DNA of 64,000 bases, from the NCBI RefSeq assembly GCF_002794255.1, contig NZ_PGGW01000050.1, positions 1 through 64,000 on the forward strand. Reading direction: 5' to 3'. The translations under genes and the position numbers were made by a program. Source of the stretch: Streptomyces carminius (GTDB taxonomy: Bacteria > Actinomycetota > Actinomycetes > Streptomycetales > Streptomycetaceae). Below, piece after piece: positions 1 through 8,258 of this stretch. The first letter of the stretch is position 1. Each line of letters begins with the position of its first letter. Under the pieces are notes generated by a model. It did no database searches and was not told the origin of the DNA. It worked only from the letters and a program-made list of their open reading frames with translations.

Positions 1-1
1 C

Positions 2-718
2 GGCGACGAACGCCAGGACCGGACGGCAGCCGCCCGCACCCGCGCCCTCCTACGCGTCGGCCGCACGGCCCGCACGGCCCGCACCGACCTCCCCGCCACC
101 CCCAACGCCCCCGACACCACCGCCCCCTGCCCCGACAACCTCACGCTCCTGGTCCACACCCACGCCCCGCCGCCCCGCCTGCTGATCTTCGGCGCGGTCG
201 ACTTCACCGCCGCCCTCAGCCGGGCCGGACGCTTCCTCGGCTATCGCGTCACCGTCTGCGACGCCCGCCCCGTCTTCGCCACCCCGGCCCGCTTCCCGGA
301 CGCGGACGAGGTCGTCACCGACTGGCCGCACCGCTACCTGGCCGCCACCGAGGTGGACGCCCGCACCGCGATCTGCGTCCTCACCCACGACGCGAAGTTC
401 GACGTACCCCTGCTGCGCCTGGCCCTGGGCCTGCCCGTCGGCTACGTGGGCGCGATGGGCTCCCGCCGCACCCACGCCCGCCGCCTGGAACTGCTGCGGG
501 AGGCCGGCGTCCCGGATGACCAACTCACCTTGCTGCACTCACCGATCGGCCTCGACCTCGGTGCCCACACCCCCGAGGAGACGGCGATCTCCATCACCGC
601 GGAGATCATCGCCCACACCCACCAGGCCCCCGCCCGTCCCCTCACCCACACCACGGGCCCGATCCATCGCCTGGCCCCGACGCCCGAGGAGCTACACCCG
701 ATCCCGCAGCCCACATGA
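2..718 (+). CDS. XdhC/CoxI family protein, 5' end outside the window
   Basis: The open frame enters from the left edge and ends at TGA 716-718. The visible 238 codons contain a Rossmann-like segment beginning LLIFGAVDFTAALSRAG and the family signature GYVGAMGSRRTHARRLELL, followed by the GLDLGAHTPEETAISI block seen near the C-terminus of XdhC proteins. XdhC-family proteins bind molybdenum cofactor and insert it, in its sulfurated form, into xanthine-dehydrogenase-type enzymes; that is family knowledge. The N-terminal XdhC domain is cut off by the window, so completeness cannot be judged. The stop codon lies about 50 bp before the end of an IS element, so the insertion appears to spare the gene. 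Partner dehydrogenase subunits are not in the window. Confidence 0.85.
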   Translation, partial: GDERQDRTAAARTRALLRVGRTARTARTDLPATPNAPDTTAPCPDNLTLLVHTHAPPPRLLIFGAVDFTAALSRAGRFLGYRVTVCDARPVFATPARFPDADEVVTDWPHRYLAATEVDARTAICVLTHDAKFDVPLLRLALGLPVGYVGAMGSRRTHARRLELLREAGVPDDQLTLLHSPIGLDLGAHTPEETAISITAEIIAHTHQAPARPLTHTTGPIHRLAPTPEELHPIPQPT

Positions 719-768
719 CCACAGCCCTCTTCCGGCCTCAGTGCTCGTGCTTTCCGCGAGTGATCTAC

Positions 769-1644
769 TGAGCATTTTCAGCGTTGCCTCTCCACGGTGA
801 GGACGGCTTTGGTGATGACGGCCATGAGGTTGGGGCTGCAGCGGGCGCGTCGGAAGATCCGCCAGGACTTCAGGCGGGCGATTCCGCGTTCGACGGGTGC
901 CCGGGCGGCGGACAGGGCTCGGTTGACCGTCCGCTCGGTGGGGGTGAGTTCGCCGTTGGGCGGGCGGCGCTTTGCGGTGGTGACCCAGTCGCCTGCACCG
1001 AGGTAGGCCATGTCGGCGAGGATCGGGACTCCTTGGCGTTCACAGATTCGGATGATCTTGTGGGTGCGGGCGGCCGTCAGGTCGTGGGTCCGGCCCGGCA
1101 GTGCCGGCGACAGCCAGAGGATCTCTCCGGCGGGATCGGTGACGACCTGCACGTTCACGCCGTGCCGCTTGTGCTTGGAGGAGTAGTCGGCTCGTCCGTC
1201 GCCGACCCGGTCGCACTCGGCGAGGGTGCCGTCCAGGAGCGCGTACTCGGGGTCCGTCTCCCGCAGGGTTTTCAGCAGTCCCGGTGCCTTGTCCGCCAGG
1301 TGCCGGACGACGGTGGTGACGTAGGCGTGGGCGGTGCCGACGGATACGCCGAAGCCTGCGGCGATCTGCGCGAGCGTGTCGTGCCGGCGGAGGTAGACCA
1401 GGGTGACGAGAGCACGCTGGTGGGGCGGGAGCTTGCAGCGGCGGTCACCCTCACGGGTGACGATGAGCATGGTTACCCACTCGACCAGGGCGTGAGGCAG
1501 GTCGAGTGCGGCAGGATAGGGAACCAACGAGGCTCCTGCGCTGATGAGTTGAGACGTCGAACACCTCTCTCAACGGCACGGGAGCCTCGTGCGTTGCGGG
1601 CAGCGGCCTCGTCACCCGTTCGGTGGCCACGCTGAAAAGGCTCA
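769..1644 (-). mobile_element. IS5-family insertion sequence
   Basis: About 876 bp bounded by imperfect inverted repeats: TGAGCATTTTCAGCGTTGCC at the left and, read inward from the right, TGAGCCTTTTCAGCGTGGCC, which differ at two positions. One transposase gene fills the interior. The left repeat overlaps the transposase stop codon, as in compact IS elements. I could not identify a convincing target-site duplication, so the outer boundaries are accurate only to a few bases. The element sits between xdhC and the terminator of the DptFGH-like operon and marks the left edge of the accessory island. Confidence 0.8.
778..1527 (-). CDS. IS5-family transposase (HTH plus DDE_Tnp_4 type)
   Basis: A 249-codon protein with an N-terminal helix-turn-helix region (LVYLRRHDTLAQIAAGFGVSVGTAHAYVT, about residues 47-75) and a DDE catalytic domain. 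The acidic residues are visible in LLDGTLAECDRV (first Asp), PGRTHDLTAAR (second Asp) and the C-terminal region ERGIARLKSWRI (Glu). The best start is TTG at 1525-1527, because the coding strand has GGAG five bases upstream; no ATG or GTG is better placed. Length and motif order are normal for a single-frame IS5-group transposase, so the copy looks intact. It probably mobilises only this IS and contributes no function to its neighbours, but it may have helped bring in or bound the defence island. Confidence 0.9.
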   Translation of the reverse strand: MVPYPAALDLPHALVEWVTMLIVTREGDRRCKLPPHQRALVTLVYLRRHDTLAQIAAGFGVSVGTAHAYVTTVVRHLADKAPGLLKTLRETDPEYALLDGTLAECDRVGDGRADYSSKHKRHGVNVQVVTDPAGEILWLSPALPGRTHDLTAARTHKIIRICERQGVPILADMAYLGAGDWVTTAKRRPPNGELTPTERTVNRALSAARAPVERGIARLKSWRIFRRARCSPNLMAVITKAVLTVERQR

Positions 1645-1699
1645 CTGAGTCAGCTCGGCCAGCCAGGCAAGGCAGTCGTTTAGGACTGCGGCATCAAGC

Positions 1700-1726
1700 G
1701 CTTTGCCACTCGTGGACTGGCAAAGC
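1700..1726 (-). terminator. Probable terminator of the DptFGH-like operon
   Basis: A perfect 9-bp inverted repeat, GCTTTGCCA / TGGCAAAGC, with a 9-nt loop lies about 40 bp past the stop codon of the last gene of the minus-strand operon and before the IS5 element. There is no strong T-run, which is common for Streptomyces terminators. The assignment is by position and fold only. Confidence 0.55.
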
Positions 1727-1764
1727 AAGCGCGTCTTCGATGGATGAAGCATGGCGGGTCCTGT

Positions 1765-4700
1765 TTAGCTCCCGTCGTAGGCTACCTGCACTCGTATGGT
1801 GCCCTTGGCCGTATGCAGGAGGGCGTCGCCCTGTCCGGCTAGAGCTTCGGCTCCGGTCTCGTCCAGAATGATGCGGCTGTCGGTCGCGGTCTTGACCCGA
1901 AGGGCGAGTTGGGCAGGGAAGTTGGAGCGGATGGTCGTCGAGATAACGTCTGCGCTCGGGCGCTGCGTGGCGGCGATGACATGAATTCCCGCAGCGCGGG
2001 CTTTCTGCGTCAGACGCTTGAGCAGCGCCTCGATTTTCTTCTTCTCCTCTGGATCGCTAGTAAGGTCGGCATACTCGTCTAGGACGATGACGATCCAAGG
2101 CTTTCGTTCCGCTTTGTCGACCTTGGCGTTGTACTCGACGAGTTTGCGTGCACGAATCGCCTTCATGTCCTTGTAGCGCACGGCCATCTCTTCGACGGTT
2201 TCCTCAAGGATCTCGATAGCATCGGCGGCGTCCATGCCGATCATGCCGTCAAGGTGAGGGTCGTCCTCAAAATCGACGAGTTCGGTGCCCTTCGGGTCCA
2301 CGAGGCGGAGTCTCAGGGTGCTCTTGTCGTACCGGATCAAACCTTTAAGGATCGTGTCCAAGGCGACGGATTTTCCTGATCCGGTAGTTCCCGCCACCAG
2401 CAAGTGTGGTGAGTCCGCGGAGGACAGGTCGATGGCGACCGGTTTTCCTTCGATGTCGGCGCCCAAGGGGGCAATGAGGCTCTCAGGGTTAGCTGGGCAC
2501 TGCTGCCACAATGCCTTAGCGTCGACACCATACTTCTCGTCATCGATTTTAGGGATTTCGAAGAGCACGGAGCCGCGGTCGCTGCGAGTACGAATGCTGA
2601 AACCGGAGGGCAATTCCAAGGCCAAAAAAATCTCGTCGCGACGATTGGTCAGTTTTTCCACCGTGACGCCGGGATGAGGGACGAACCGGAAGATGTAGAA
2701 TCCTGGCCCTTCCTGCCACGCGCCGATCTCGGGGGCGGTAACCACGACCCGGTGAAGGTCGAAGACATCAACAACCTTACGGTATCGAAGCCTCAATTCC
2801 TCCTCGCCGATCCCACCGCGATGAGCACTTGGAGTGACAGAATCTTCCTTTGCTGCGATGCGACGGGCAACTACCTGATCCGATACAGTCGCCGGAGCGG
2901 TCCCTCCGACGACCTCAATAGATGCGGCCGGCTCGCCCGAAGCAGGAATTTCAGTGGAAGCGTTTGCTGAGGGAGGCTTTGCGACAGTGTTTTGAAACCT
3001 CTCTGTCCCACTGAGGTCCCCCGAAGAGACAAGGGGGTCAGCATTGGTGGGGTCCTGGTTGGCACGCAGAGCGCCGATAAGATTCAGCAGCTCATGTTTG
3101 TTCAGCCTCACCAGGGTGTGCTTGCCGAGTTTTCTGATCTCGGGGGCTGGCTGGTCGTCCTCAGCTGAGATGGCCACGGCAACGCCGGAGACTTGACCAA
3201 GCTGAACGTCTGCGGAGCGCAGGGCATCAAGGATCTTCGCTTCGACCTGACGGTGGTCGCTTTTGCCTACTATGGCGCGAGCTGGAAGTTCTGAGGCCTG
3301 CAGGGTGTTCCCACTGGTCTGAGCGATCGCGGCGGCAAGCTCGTCCAGCCAGAAAGGACGGTCGTGGCGAGCCTCGTCACCTGAGCGGAAGGCATCCTTG
3401 CACAGGTCGGTGGTGCGATTCAGCTGCTCTTCGGCCGAGCCGACGTCGAAGGTCTGGCGGAATTTGGACTCGGCGACCAGAACATCCAGGCGAACTATGC
3501 CATCGTCTTGGATAGTCAGTACGAACCGCCCTAGATCGGCACGGGTTTTGTGCCCGCGACCGAACCAACGGTGGTGCTCGTCAAAGCTAATCCAGGTGAC
3601 CAGGCTCGTGCCCTGCCGAGGGATGGGGAACTGCTGATCGATGACAAATCGAGTGGCTACCAGGCCGACGACTTCGTTGACCGTGGTGCCGATACCGAGG
3701 GAGCGCAAAACGGCGCCAGGAGCCACGTTGCGGCCGACCTCGTAAATCCGCTTGGCGGTGCCTTCGGAGTCCTGCGGGATGACGACACCGATCTGCTCCA
3801 AGCGGCGTTGCAGGCGCTGGACGACGAACTGTTGGCCGGTCTGCGAGCTGACAATGAGGGTGTACGACTCGTTCTTTCCGACACTCGGTTTGACGAGAAT
3901 GACGTCAGGGCGGTTGTGCAGGGCATCGATCTGTTCACGGCCGATGAAGCTATCGAGGGTGACGACCCAGTGGGCCACGCGGTGCAGCTTGGCGAACAAT
4001 TCCTGATGCTGGTGGAACTGCACCTGCATTTCGAAGTAGTCGATGCTGTCGACACTCTCCCGGGAGACTGGAGAACGGCGATCGTAGCGCACGCACAAGG
4101 TGGACCAAGACTCAAGAGTCTCATCGGCGGTTTCGGGTAGCAGCGCTCTCACGACGTTCTCACTAGTCTGAGCCAAGTTGTGTGAGGCCGGATGCTTCCA
4201 GGGGTTAAAAAGGCCCGACAAGGATTCCTTCTTGGTGCTCTCCTTGATACTGGTCTGAGTACCGAACAGCGCTGGAGCTAGAGCGAGATCTATGGTGTCT
4301 TCCAGGGTGTCTTCCAGCCCTGACAGGTCTGCTTTCTGGTCGGGATCCCATGTCTGCAGGATGAGTTGAACGTCGGGCAGGAAGCTGTCCTCGGACATCT
4401 CCGCGCCGGAGAACTGTAGGTCGAAACCCTGGATGATCTCGTGGTGGGTGGTCTGGGGAGCCAGCACGACCAAGTCAACCTTTAGACGAGAGTTCTTGGC
4501 ACGTACTTGCTTGGCCACGCGCATGGGTAGGACGGGGTCGCCGTTGCGGTTCAGAAGCAGTACACGTAGGCCGTCAAGCTTGTGAGGGTAAGTCGTCAGA
4601 TAGTCGGTGATAACGCGGACCATCTCATCGATCGCGGTCTCGTCGACACTGGAGAGCCATTCCTTGGACTCGTTGCCGCCATGGCGGACCGGGGCATACT

Positions 4701-6828
4701 CTTCGTGTCCGGCCGATTCTCGCATCGGAATGGCGATCGTGCCACCCGGTCCGACGAGGACTGCCGGTGTTCCGTGTGGGGAGATGCGATCGATAGCGTC
4801 GAAAAAGAGATCCTCGTTCTCCTGATTGAGGCTCAGGCCTCCCTCTCTGTCCAGGGCGGTCTTAATGCTGCGAGCGATCTCTGTGTAGTTCCGTGCCAGC
4901 CATCGCAGCTTCAGTGGATGGGTGGCCAGCATCATCATGCGGTGATCGGCCAGCCCGACGACGTCGGTCAGGACGACGGCCTTAAGGTCTGCGTCCGGGG
5001 AGTTGTCGGGAATCAGGGTGGTGCGAGCTTCGCGGAGAATTTCTTCCCACTCGCGTACGTAATCGTTAACTTTCCCGGCATCAAGCCCTTCGGAGAACCT
5101 CTCAAAGTGCTTCCTCTTGAGGTGTTCCAGCTGGCCAGCAAAATTAGTTTCGCTGATAGGTGCAGGCTCGTCGACCTGCCATTGTCGGGGGTCGCTGAAC
5201 TTCTCAAGGAAGGTGTCGAAAGTCAGATCACTGGCATGGCCAGGGGGGTTCCTCCAGCTGCTGTTGATGAGGGCTGCCAAGGATATCTGCCCGGGGATTC
5301 CCAGGGGGTCCCAGCGAAAACGTCGCTGGGCGACGCCATCCATCTCGACCAGGATGCGCAAAGGAGCCCACTCAGTGTTCAGGTCGAACGGCTCGTGGGT
5401 TTCTTGGGCCTCCAGCAGGGCTGGTTTCGTTACGTTCAGCAGGCAGTCTTTCACCTCCAGAGTCAGGCGAAGCCCGGTTGATTCCTGGATGTCACGCAGG
5501 GTGCGTGCGTACAGGAAAGCAAACAGCCAGCGACTCCATTGCCCGGCTTCCTGGTTTCCTTCAAGCCCGACCACGACGGAGCCTTCCTCTTCGTCGGAGA
5601 AGTAGGTCAGCTCGCGCAGCAGGGCACGCAGCGGGTCTTGGACGAACTGAGAGTCCGGGAAGGCAAGCTTCTCAACTTTGCGACGCGAGCGCTTGGACAG
5701 CAGGTCGGCCAGCGATTCAGCGCAACCAATGGGAGCCTCGTCAAGGAAGCGCTGTGCGGATTCCTGGTCTCCGCGGTTAAGTGCCTCTTCGATCATCATG
5801 GAGTCGAAGTCGTCGACCCGGTCTGAGGCCTTCTTCTCGATCTCTTGCCGGATCTGCTGCCCAAGGCCGATCTTTTTGGACTTCTGCTCAAAGACCTCAA
5901 GCCAGAGGGTCAGATCCTGCTCACAGCGCAGCTGACGACGATCCTGCAGGATCGTCCCACTGCGGTTGAGGTTGAGTACGAGGTTGCGCATGCGGGTTTT
6001 AACAGTCTCTGGCTCCGCTCCGATGTGAGCCAGGGACTCCTCGCTGAACTCAGCCGTGGCGATGCGGTCTATCAGATCTTCCGCGGTGATCTCCTTGCCG
6101 GCGGGCTGTTTGAAGGCACTGACGCAGACGTTCTTCTTGATTCGGGCAGGCAGCGCAGCAGGCTTGACGAAAAGGTTTCGGTCCGGGAATAGACCAAGAG
6201 CGGGCAAGGCTGCAGAAATCGCGGTACGGACGGTGTCAGACGTGTGGACCCGAGCTGCTACGACCTTCTGTGCCGTCTCGACCAGGAAGGCTGCCCAACG
6301 ATGCAAGGACCGGGGATCTTCATCGGTGACTGCGCGCCAGATCTCTGGCATAGAGCCAGCCATCAGAGCCGGAATGGTGCCGCTGCCACCCACCTCCCGC
6401 CATACCTCTGCCATGAACCTGCTGAATCCGTGCTCGCCGGAGTTGTCATGCCGGACGCCCAGGATTGTGGCATCGTCAAGGGCGTTCATGGCCGCTAGGC
6501 CCTGTGCGTCCGGAGTCCGCCCCCACTCGAACAGCAACACCGCCATGCCCTGCACAGAATTCCGCCACTTGGTCAGCTGGTCCCCCCGGTCCAGCAGGAA
6601 CTCATCAGGCACGCCGTTGATCTGCTCTGAGGTACCGACCTTGACGACAACCTGAAGCTCCGGTGACTCCGAAAGCCTCTGAGCTGTGCGACGGAGGGCC
6701 TCGGCCACAGTCGGCTGATCGAACCCGCTGACGCGCAGGCCGACACGGGTCCCGCTGGTCTCAGTGACCTTCCGCAGTGCTTCATTGGCGACGAACCGGC
6801 CGAGCGCTCGGATGCTGCTGTCGGTCAC
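1765..6828 (-). CDS. dptH: DptH-like giant ATPase with C-terminal FtsK/HerA motor
   Basis: A 1687-aa protein starting at GTG 6826-6828, whose first bases overlap the TGA of the preceding gene (GTGA). The last ~210 residues form an FtsK/SpoIIIE-type motor: Walker A GTTGSGKS at about residue 1480, the family motif LVDPKGTEL about 30 residues later, Walker B VIVLDEYAD near 1580, and the arginine/sensor region AATQRPSADVISTTIRSNFPAQLALRV. The first ~1400 residues match no domain I can name. In Dnd systems DptH has this size and C-terminal motor, is encoded last after DptF and DptG, and is needed for restriction of unmodified DNA; that is family knowledge. Inference: a DNA translocase/helicase driving restriction. 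The region is visibly richer in A/T than flanking genes, suggesting acquisition by transfer. A stand-alone FtsK-like translocase is less likely given the partners. Confidence 0.65.
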   Translation of the reverse strand: MTDSSIRALGRFVANEALRKVTETSGTRVGLRVSGFDQPTVAEALRRTAQRLSESPELQVVVKVGTSEQINGVPDEFLLDRGDQLTKWRNSVQGMAVLLFEWGRTPDAQGLAAMNALDDATILGVRHDNSGEHGFSRFMAEVWREVGGSGTIPALMAGSMPEIWRAVTDEDPRSLHRWAAFLVETAQKVVAARVHTSDTVRTAISAALPALGLFPDRNLFVKPAALPARIKKNVCVSAFKQPAGKEITAEDLIDRIATAEFSEESLAHIGAEPETVKTRMRNLVLNLNRSGTILQDRRQLRCEQDLTLWLEVFEQKSKKIGLGQQIRQEIEKKASDRVDDFDSMMIEEALNRGDQESAQRFLDEAPIGCAESLADLLSKRSRRKVEKLAFPDSQFVQDPLRALLRELTYFSDEEEGSVVVGLEGNQEAGQWSRWLFAFLYARTLRDIQESTGLRLTLEVKDCLLNVTKPALLEAQETHEPFDLNTEWAPLRILVEMDGVAQRRFRWDPLGIPGQISLAALINSSWRNPPGHASDLTFDTFLEKFSDPRQWQVDEPAPISETNFAGQLEHLKRKHFERFSEGLDAGKVNDYVREWEEILREARTTLIPDNSPDADLKAVVLTDVVGLADHRMMMLATHPLKLRWLARNYTEIARSIKTALDREGGLSLNQENEDLFFDAIDRISPHGTPAVLVGPGGTIAIPMRESAGHEEYAPVRHGGNESKEWLSSVDETAIDEMVRVITDYLTTYPHKLDGLRVLLLNRNGDPVLPMRVAKQVRAKNSRLKVDLVVLAPQTTHHEIIQGFDLQFSGAEMSEDSFLPDVQLILQTWDPDQKADLSGLEDTLEDTIDLALAPALFGTQTSIKESTKKESLSGLFNPWKHPASHNLAQTSENVVRALLPETADETLESWSTLCVRYDRRSPVSRESVDSIDYFEMQVQFHQHQELFAKLHRVAHWVVTLDSFIGREQIDALHNRPDVILVKPSVGKNESYTLIVSSQTGQQFVVQRLQRRLEQIGVVIPQDSEGTAKRIYEVGRNVAPGAVLRSLGIGTTVNEVVGLVATRFVIDQQFPIPRQGTSLVTWISFDEHHRWFGRGHKTRADLGRFVLTIQDDGIVRLDVLVAESKFRQTFDVGSAEEQLNRTTDLCKDAFRSGDEARHDRPFWLDELAAAIAQTSGNTLQASELPARAIVGKSDHRQVEAKILDALRSADVQLGQVSGVAVAISAEDDQPAPEIRKLGKHTLVRLNKHELLNLIGALRANQDPTNADPLVSSGDLSGTERFQNTVAKPPSANASTEIPASGEPAASIEVVGGTAPATVSDQVVARRIAAKEDSVTPSAHRGGIGEEELRLRYRKVVDVFDLHRVVVTAPEIGAWQEGPGFYIFRFVPHPGVTVEKLTNRRDEIFLALELPSGFSIRTRSDRGSVLFEIPKIDDEKYGVDAKALWQQCPANPESLIAPLGADIEGKPVAIDLSSADSPHLLVAGTTGSGKSVALDTILKGLIRYDKSTLRLRLVDPKGTELVDFEDDPHLDGMIGMDAADAIEILEETVEEMAVRYKDMKAIRARKLVEYNAKVDKAERKPWIVIVLDEYADLTSDPEEKKKIEALLKRLTQKARAAGIHVIAATQRPSADVISTTIRSNFPAQLALRVKTATDSRIILDETGAEALAGQGDALLHTAKGTIRVQVAYDGS

Positions 6829-8258
6829 CGTGGCTCCCCTCGAACCATGCTGGTTGCGTCTGAATACTGAGTGAGTAGATTGATAGCGGTCAGCTTCTCT
6901 CGGAACGCCTTGCCGTTGTGGACAAGTATCGACGAGTCGATTTCATGGGCCAACGGACCCTCAGCCGCGACCTTGTTTTCCGCTACTAGGCCGTAATCTC
7001 TGTACAGCAGCGCACAGAACTGGTCGAATTCCATTTCCGTGCCCTGCGGGATGGTGGCGGATACCAGTGCTTCAAGCATCGAGGGCTTCATAGTGAAGTG
7101 TCGGCGCCCGGCTGTTGCGTTCAGGGCTCCTACAGCGGCGAGGGTCTCGCTGAAGAATGCCTGGGGCGATGCGACCGCCTTACCGTTCGCCTTGATGAAT
7201 CGCTCGTATCGGCGCTTCTTAGCCTCGTCACCTTCGGATTTGTTGATCATTTCCTGGGCCTGGATGTTGATCGCGTTGGCGATGTCGTTGCGGAAGCTGG
7301 CGAGACTGTTCTGTGATTCGCTGCGCAGCGGATTCGCCTCATTTCCGAAGTCCAAAAGAATCGACTCACCATCGATGAAACCCAGCCTCCTGCGCGCGAG
7401 GTGAAGTTGGTGGCGGGCCAGGCAATAGGGGACCCAATGCATGAGGTTCTCGGTGCGCTTGGCTCTGGGCGTCGTAGCCCGGGCAACGATGTTAAAAACC
7501 CCATTCCTCAGGAGGGCAGGCCACGGACTGAGGTCCTCATACAGATCAATGTCTCTTTCTGAATCGTCTTCGTATGGCTCTTCGTCGTAGTCGAAGTCGT
7601 GGGCGCTAAGGGCTTTGGCGAGGTTGCCCAGCGGGGTGCCGCTGTCTTGGACGAGATCGCCAAGGCCCTGTTGGGTAGCTGCCTTGCGGTCAGGATTAGT
7701 GTCGCTGCGCAGGGCTTTGTAGGCCCAGCCCCCACCATCGCGGAAAAGATAGCGCTCGATGCTCGGAGCCTTGATCCTGGCAGTTAGTTTGCTGGCCTGC
7801 TCGCGCTTCTTAGGGGAGGTACCGCGTTGATGGAGCTTTCGGTCGACTGCGTCGTAGTGGATGAGCTCGCCGACGAACGGATAGATGTGCGCCCCGAACC
7901 AGCTGGGCTGACGGCGGCGCCCTGGGATATCGACCAACAGGGACGAGAACAGGGCATGGAGTGTCTCCAATGTTTCGGGAGAGTCCAGCTCGACCGCTTT
8001 ACCGAGTTCTTCGTCGCCTTCGGCGATGGAGGATTTGGTTGCGATCCGCCGAGCCAGGTCGTGTGAGGTTCTCTTGTATGCAACCCTGTCTCCGTCGTCC
8101 AGAAGACCTGCATACTTCTGTGGGTTTTCCTGATGTGCCAGGTAGACGCCGCGGGCGATCGCGAGCATCTCAAGCGCGACGTAAAATCCGCGTCCTTGCT
8201 GTTCAAGATTCACCCCGAAGAGACGACGGACGACCTCTGCCTTGGAACGATCAGCCAC
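6825..8258 (-). CDS. dptG: DptG-like protein, middle gene of a DptFGH-like module
   Basis: A 477-aa protein starting at GTG 8256-8258 and ending in TGA 6825-6827. It overlaps dptF by one base (TAGTG) and dptH by four (GTGA), so the three genes are almost certainly co-transcribed and translationally coupled. I see no Walker motif, nuclease motif, signal peptide or membrane segment. There is an acidic stretch (DEEPYEDDSERDIDLYEDL) near the middle and a Lys/Arg-rich stretch (EGDEAKKRRYERFIKANGKA) after it. The call as DptG rests on length, position between a DptF-like and a DptH-like gene and lack of another recognisable domain, not on a motif. In Dnd restriction DptG is required together with F and H, and its biochemistry is poorly defined. 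Codon use is A/T-richer than in the chromosomal backbone. Confidence 0.55.
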   Translation of the reverse strand: MADRSKAEVVRRLFGVNLEQQGRGFYVALEMLAIARGVYLAHQENPQKYAGLLDDGDRVAYKRTSHDLARRIATKSSIAEGDEELGKAVELDSPETLETLHALFSSLLVDIPGRRRQPSWFGAHIYPFVGELIHYDAVDRKLHQRGTSPKKREQASKLTARIKAPSIERYLFRDGGGWAYKALRSDTNPDRKAATQQGLGDLVQDSGTPLGNLAKALSAHDFDYDEEPYEDDSERDIDLYEDLSPWPALLRNGVFNIVARATTPRAKRTENLMHWVPYCLARHQLHLARRRLGFIDGESILLDFGNEANPLRSESQNSLASFRNDIANAINIQAQEMINKSEGDEAKKRRYERFIKANGKAVASPQAFFSETLAAVGALNATAGRRHFTMKPSMLEALVSATIPQGTEMEFDQFCALLYRDYGLVAENKVAAEGPLAHEIDSSILVHNGKAFREKLTAINLLTQYSDATSMVRGEPR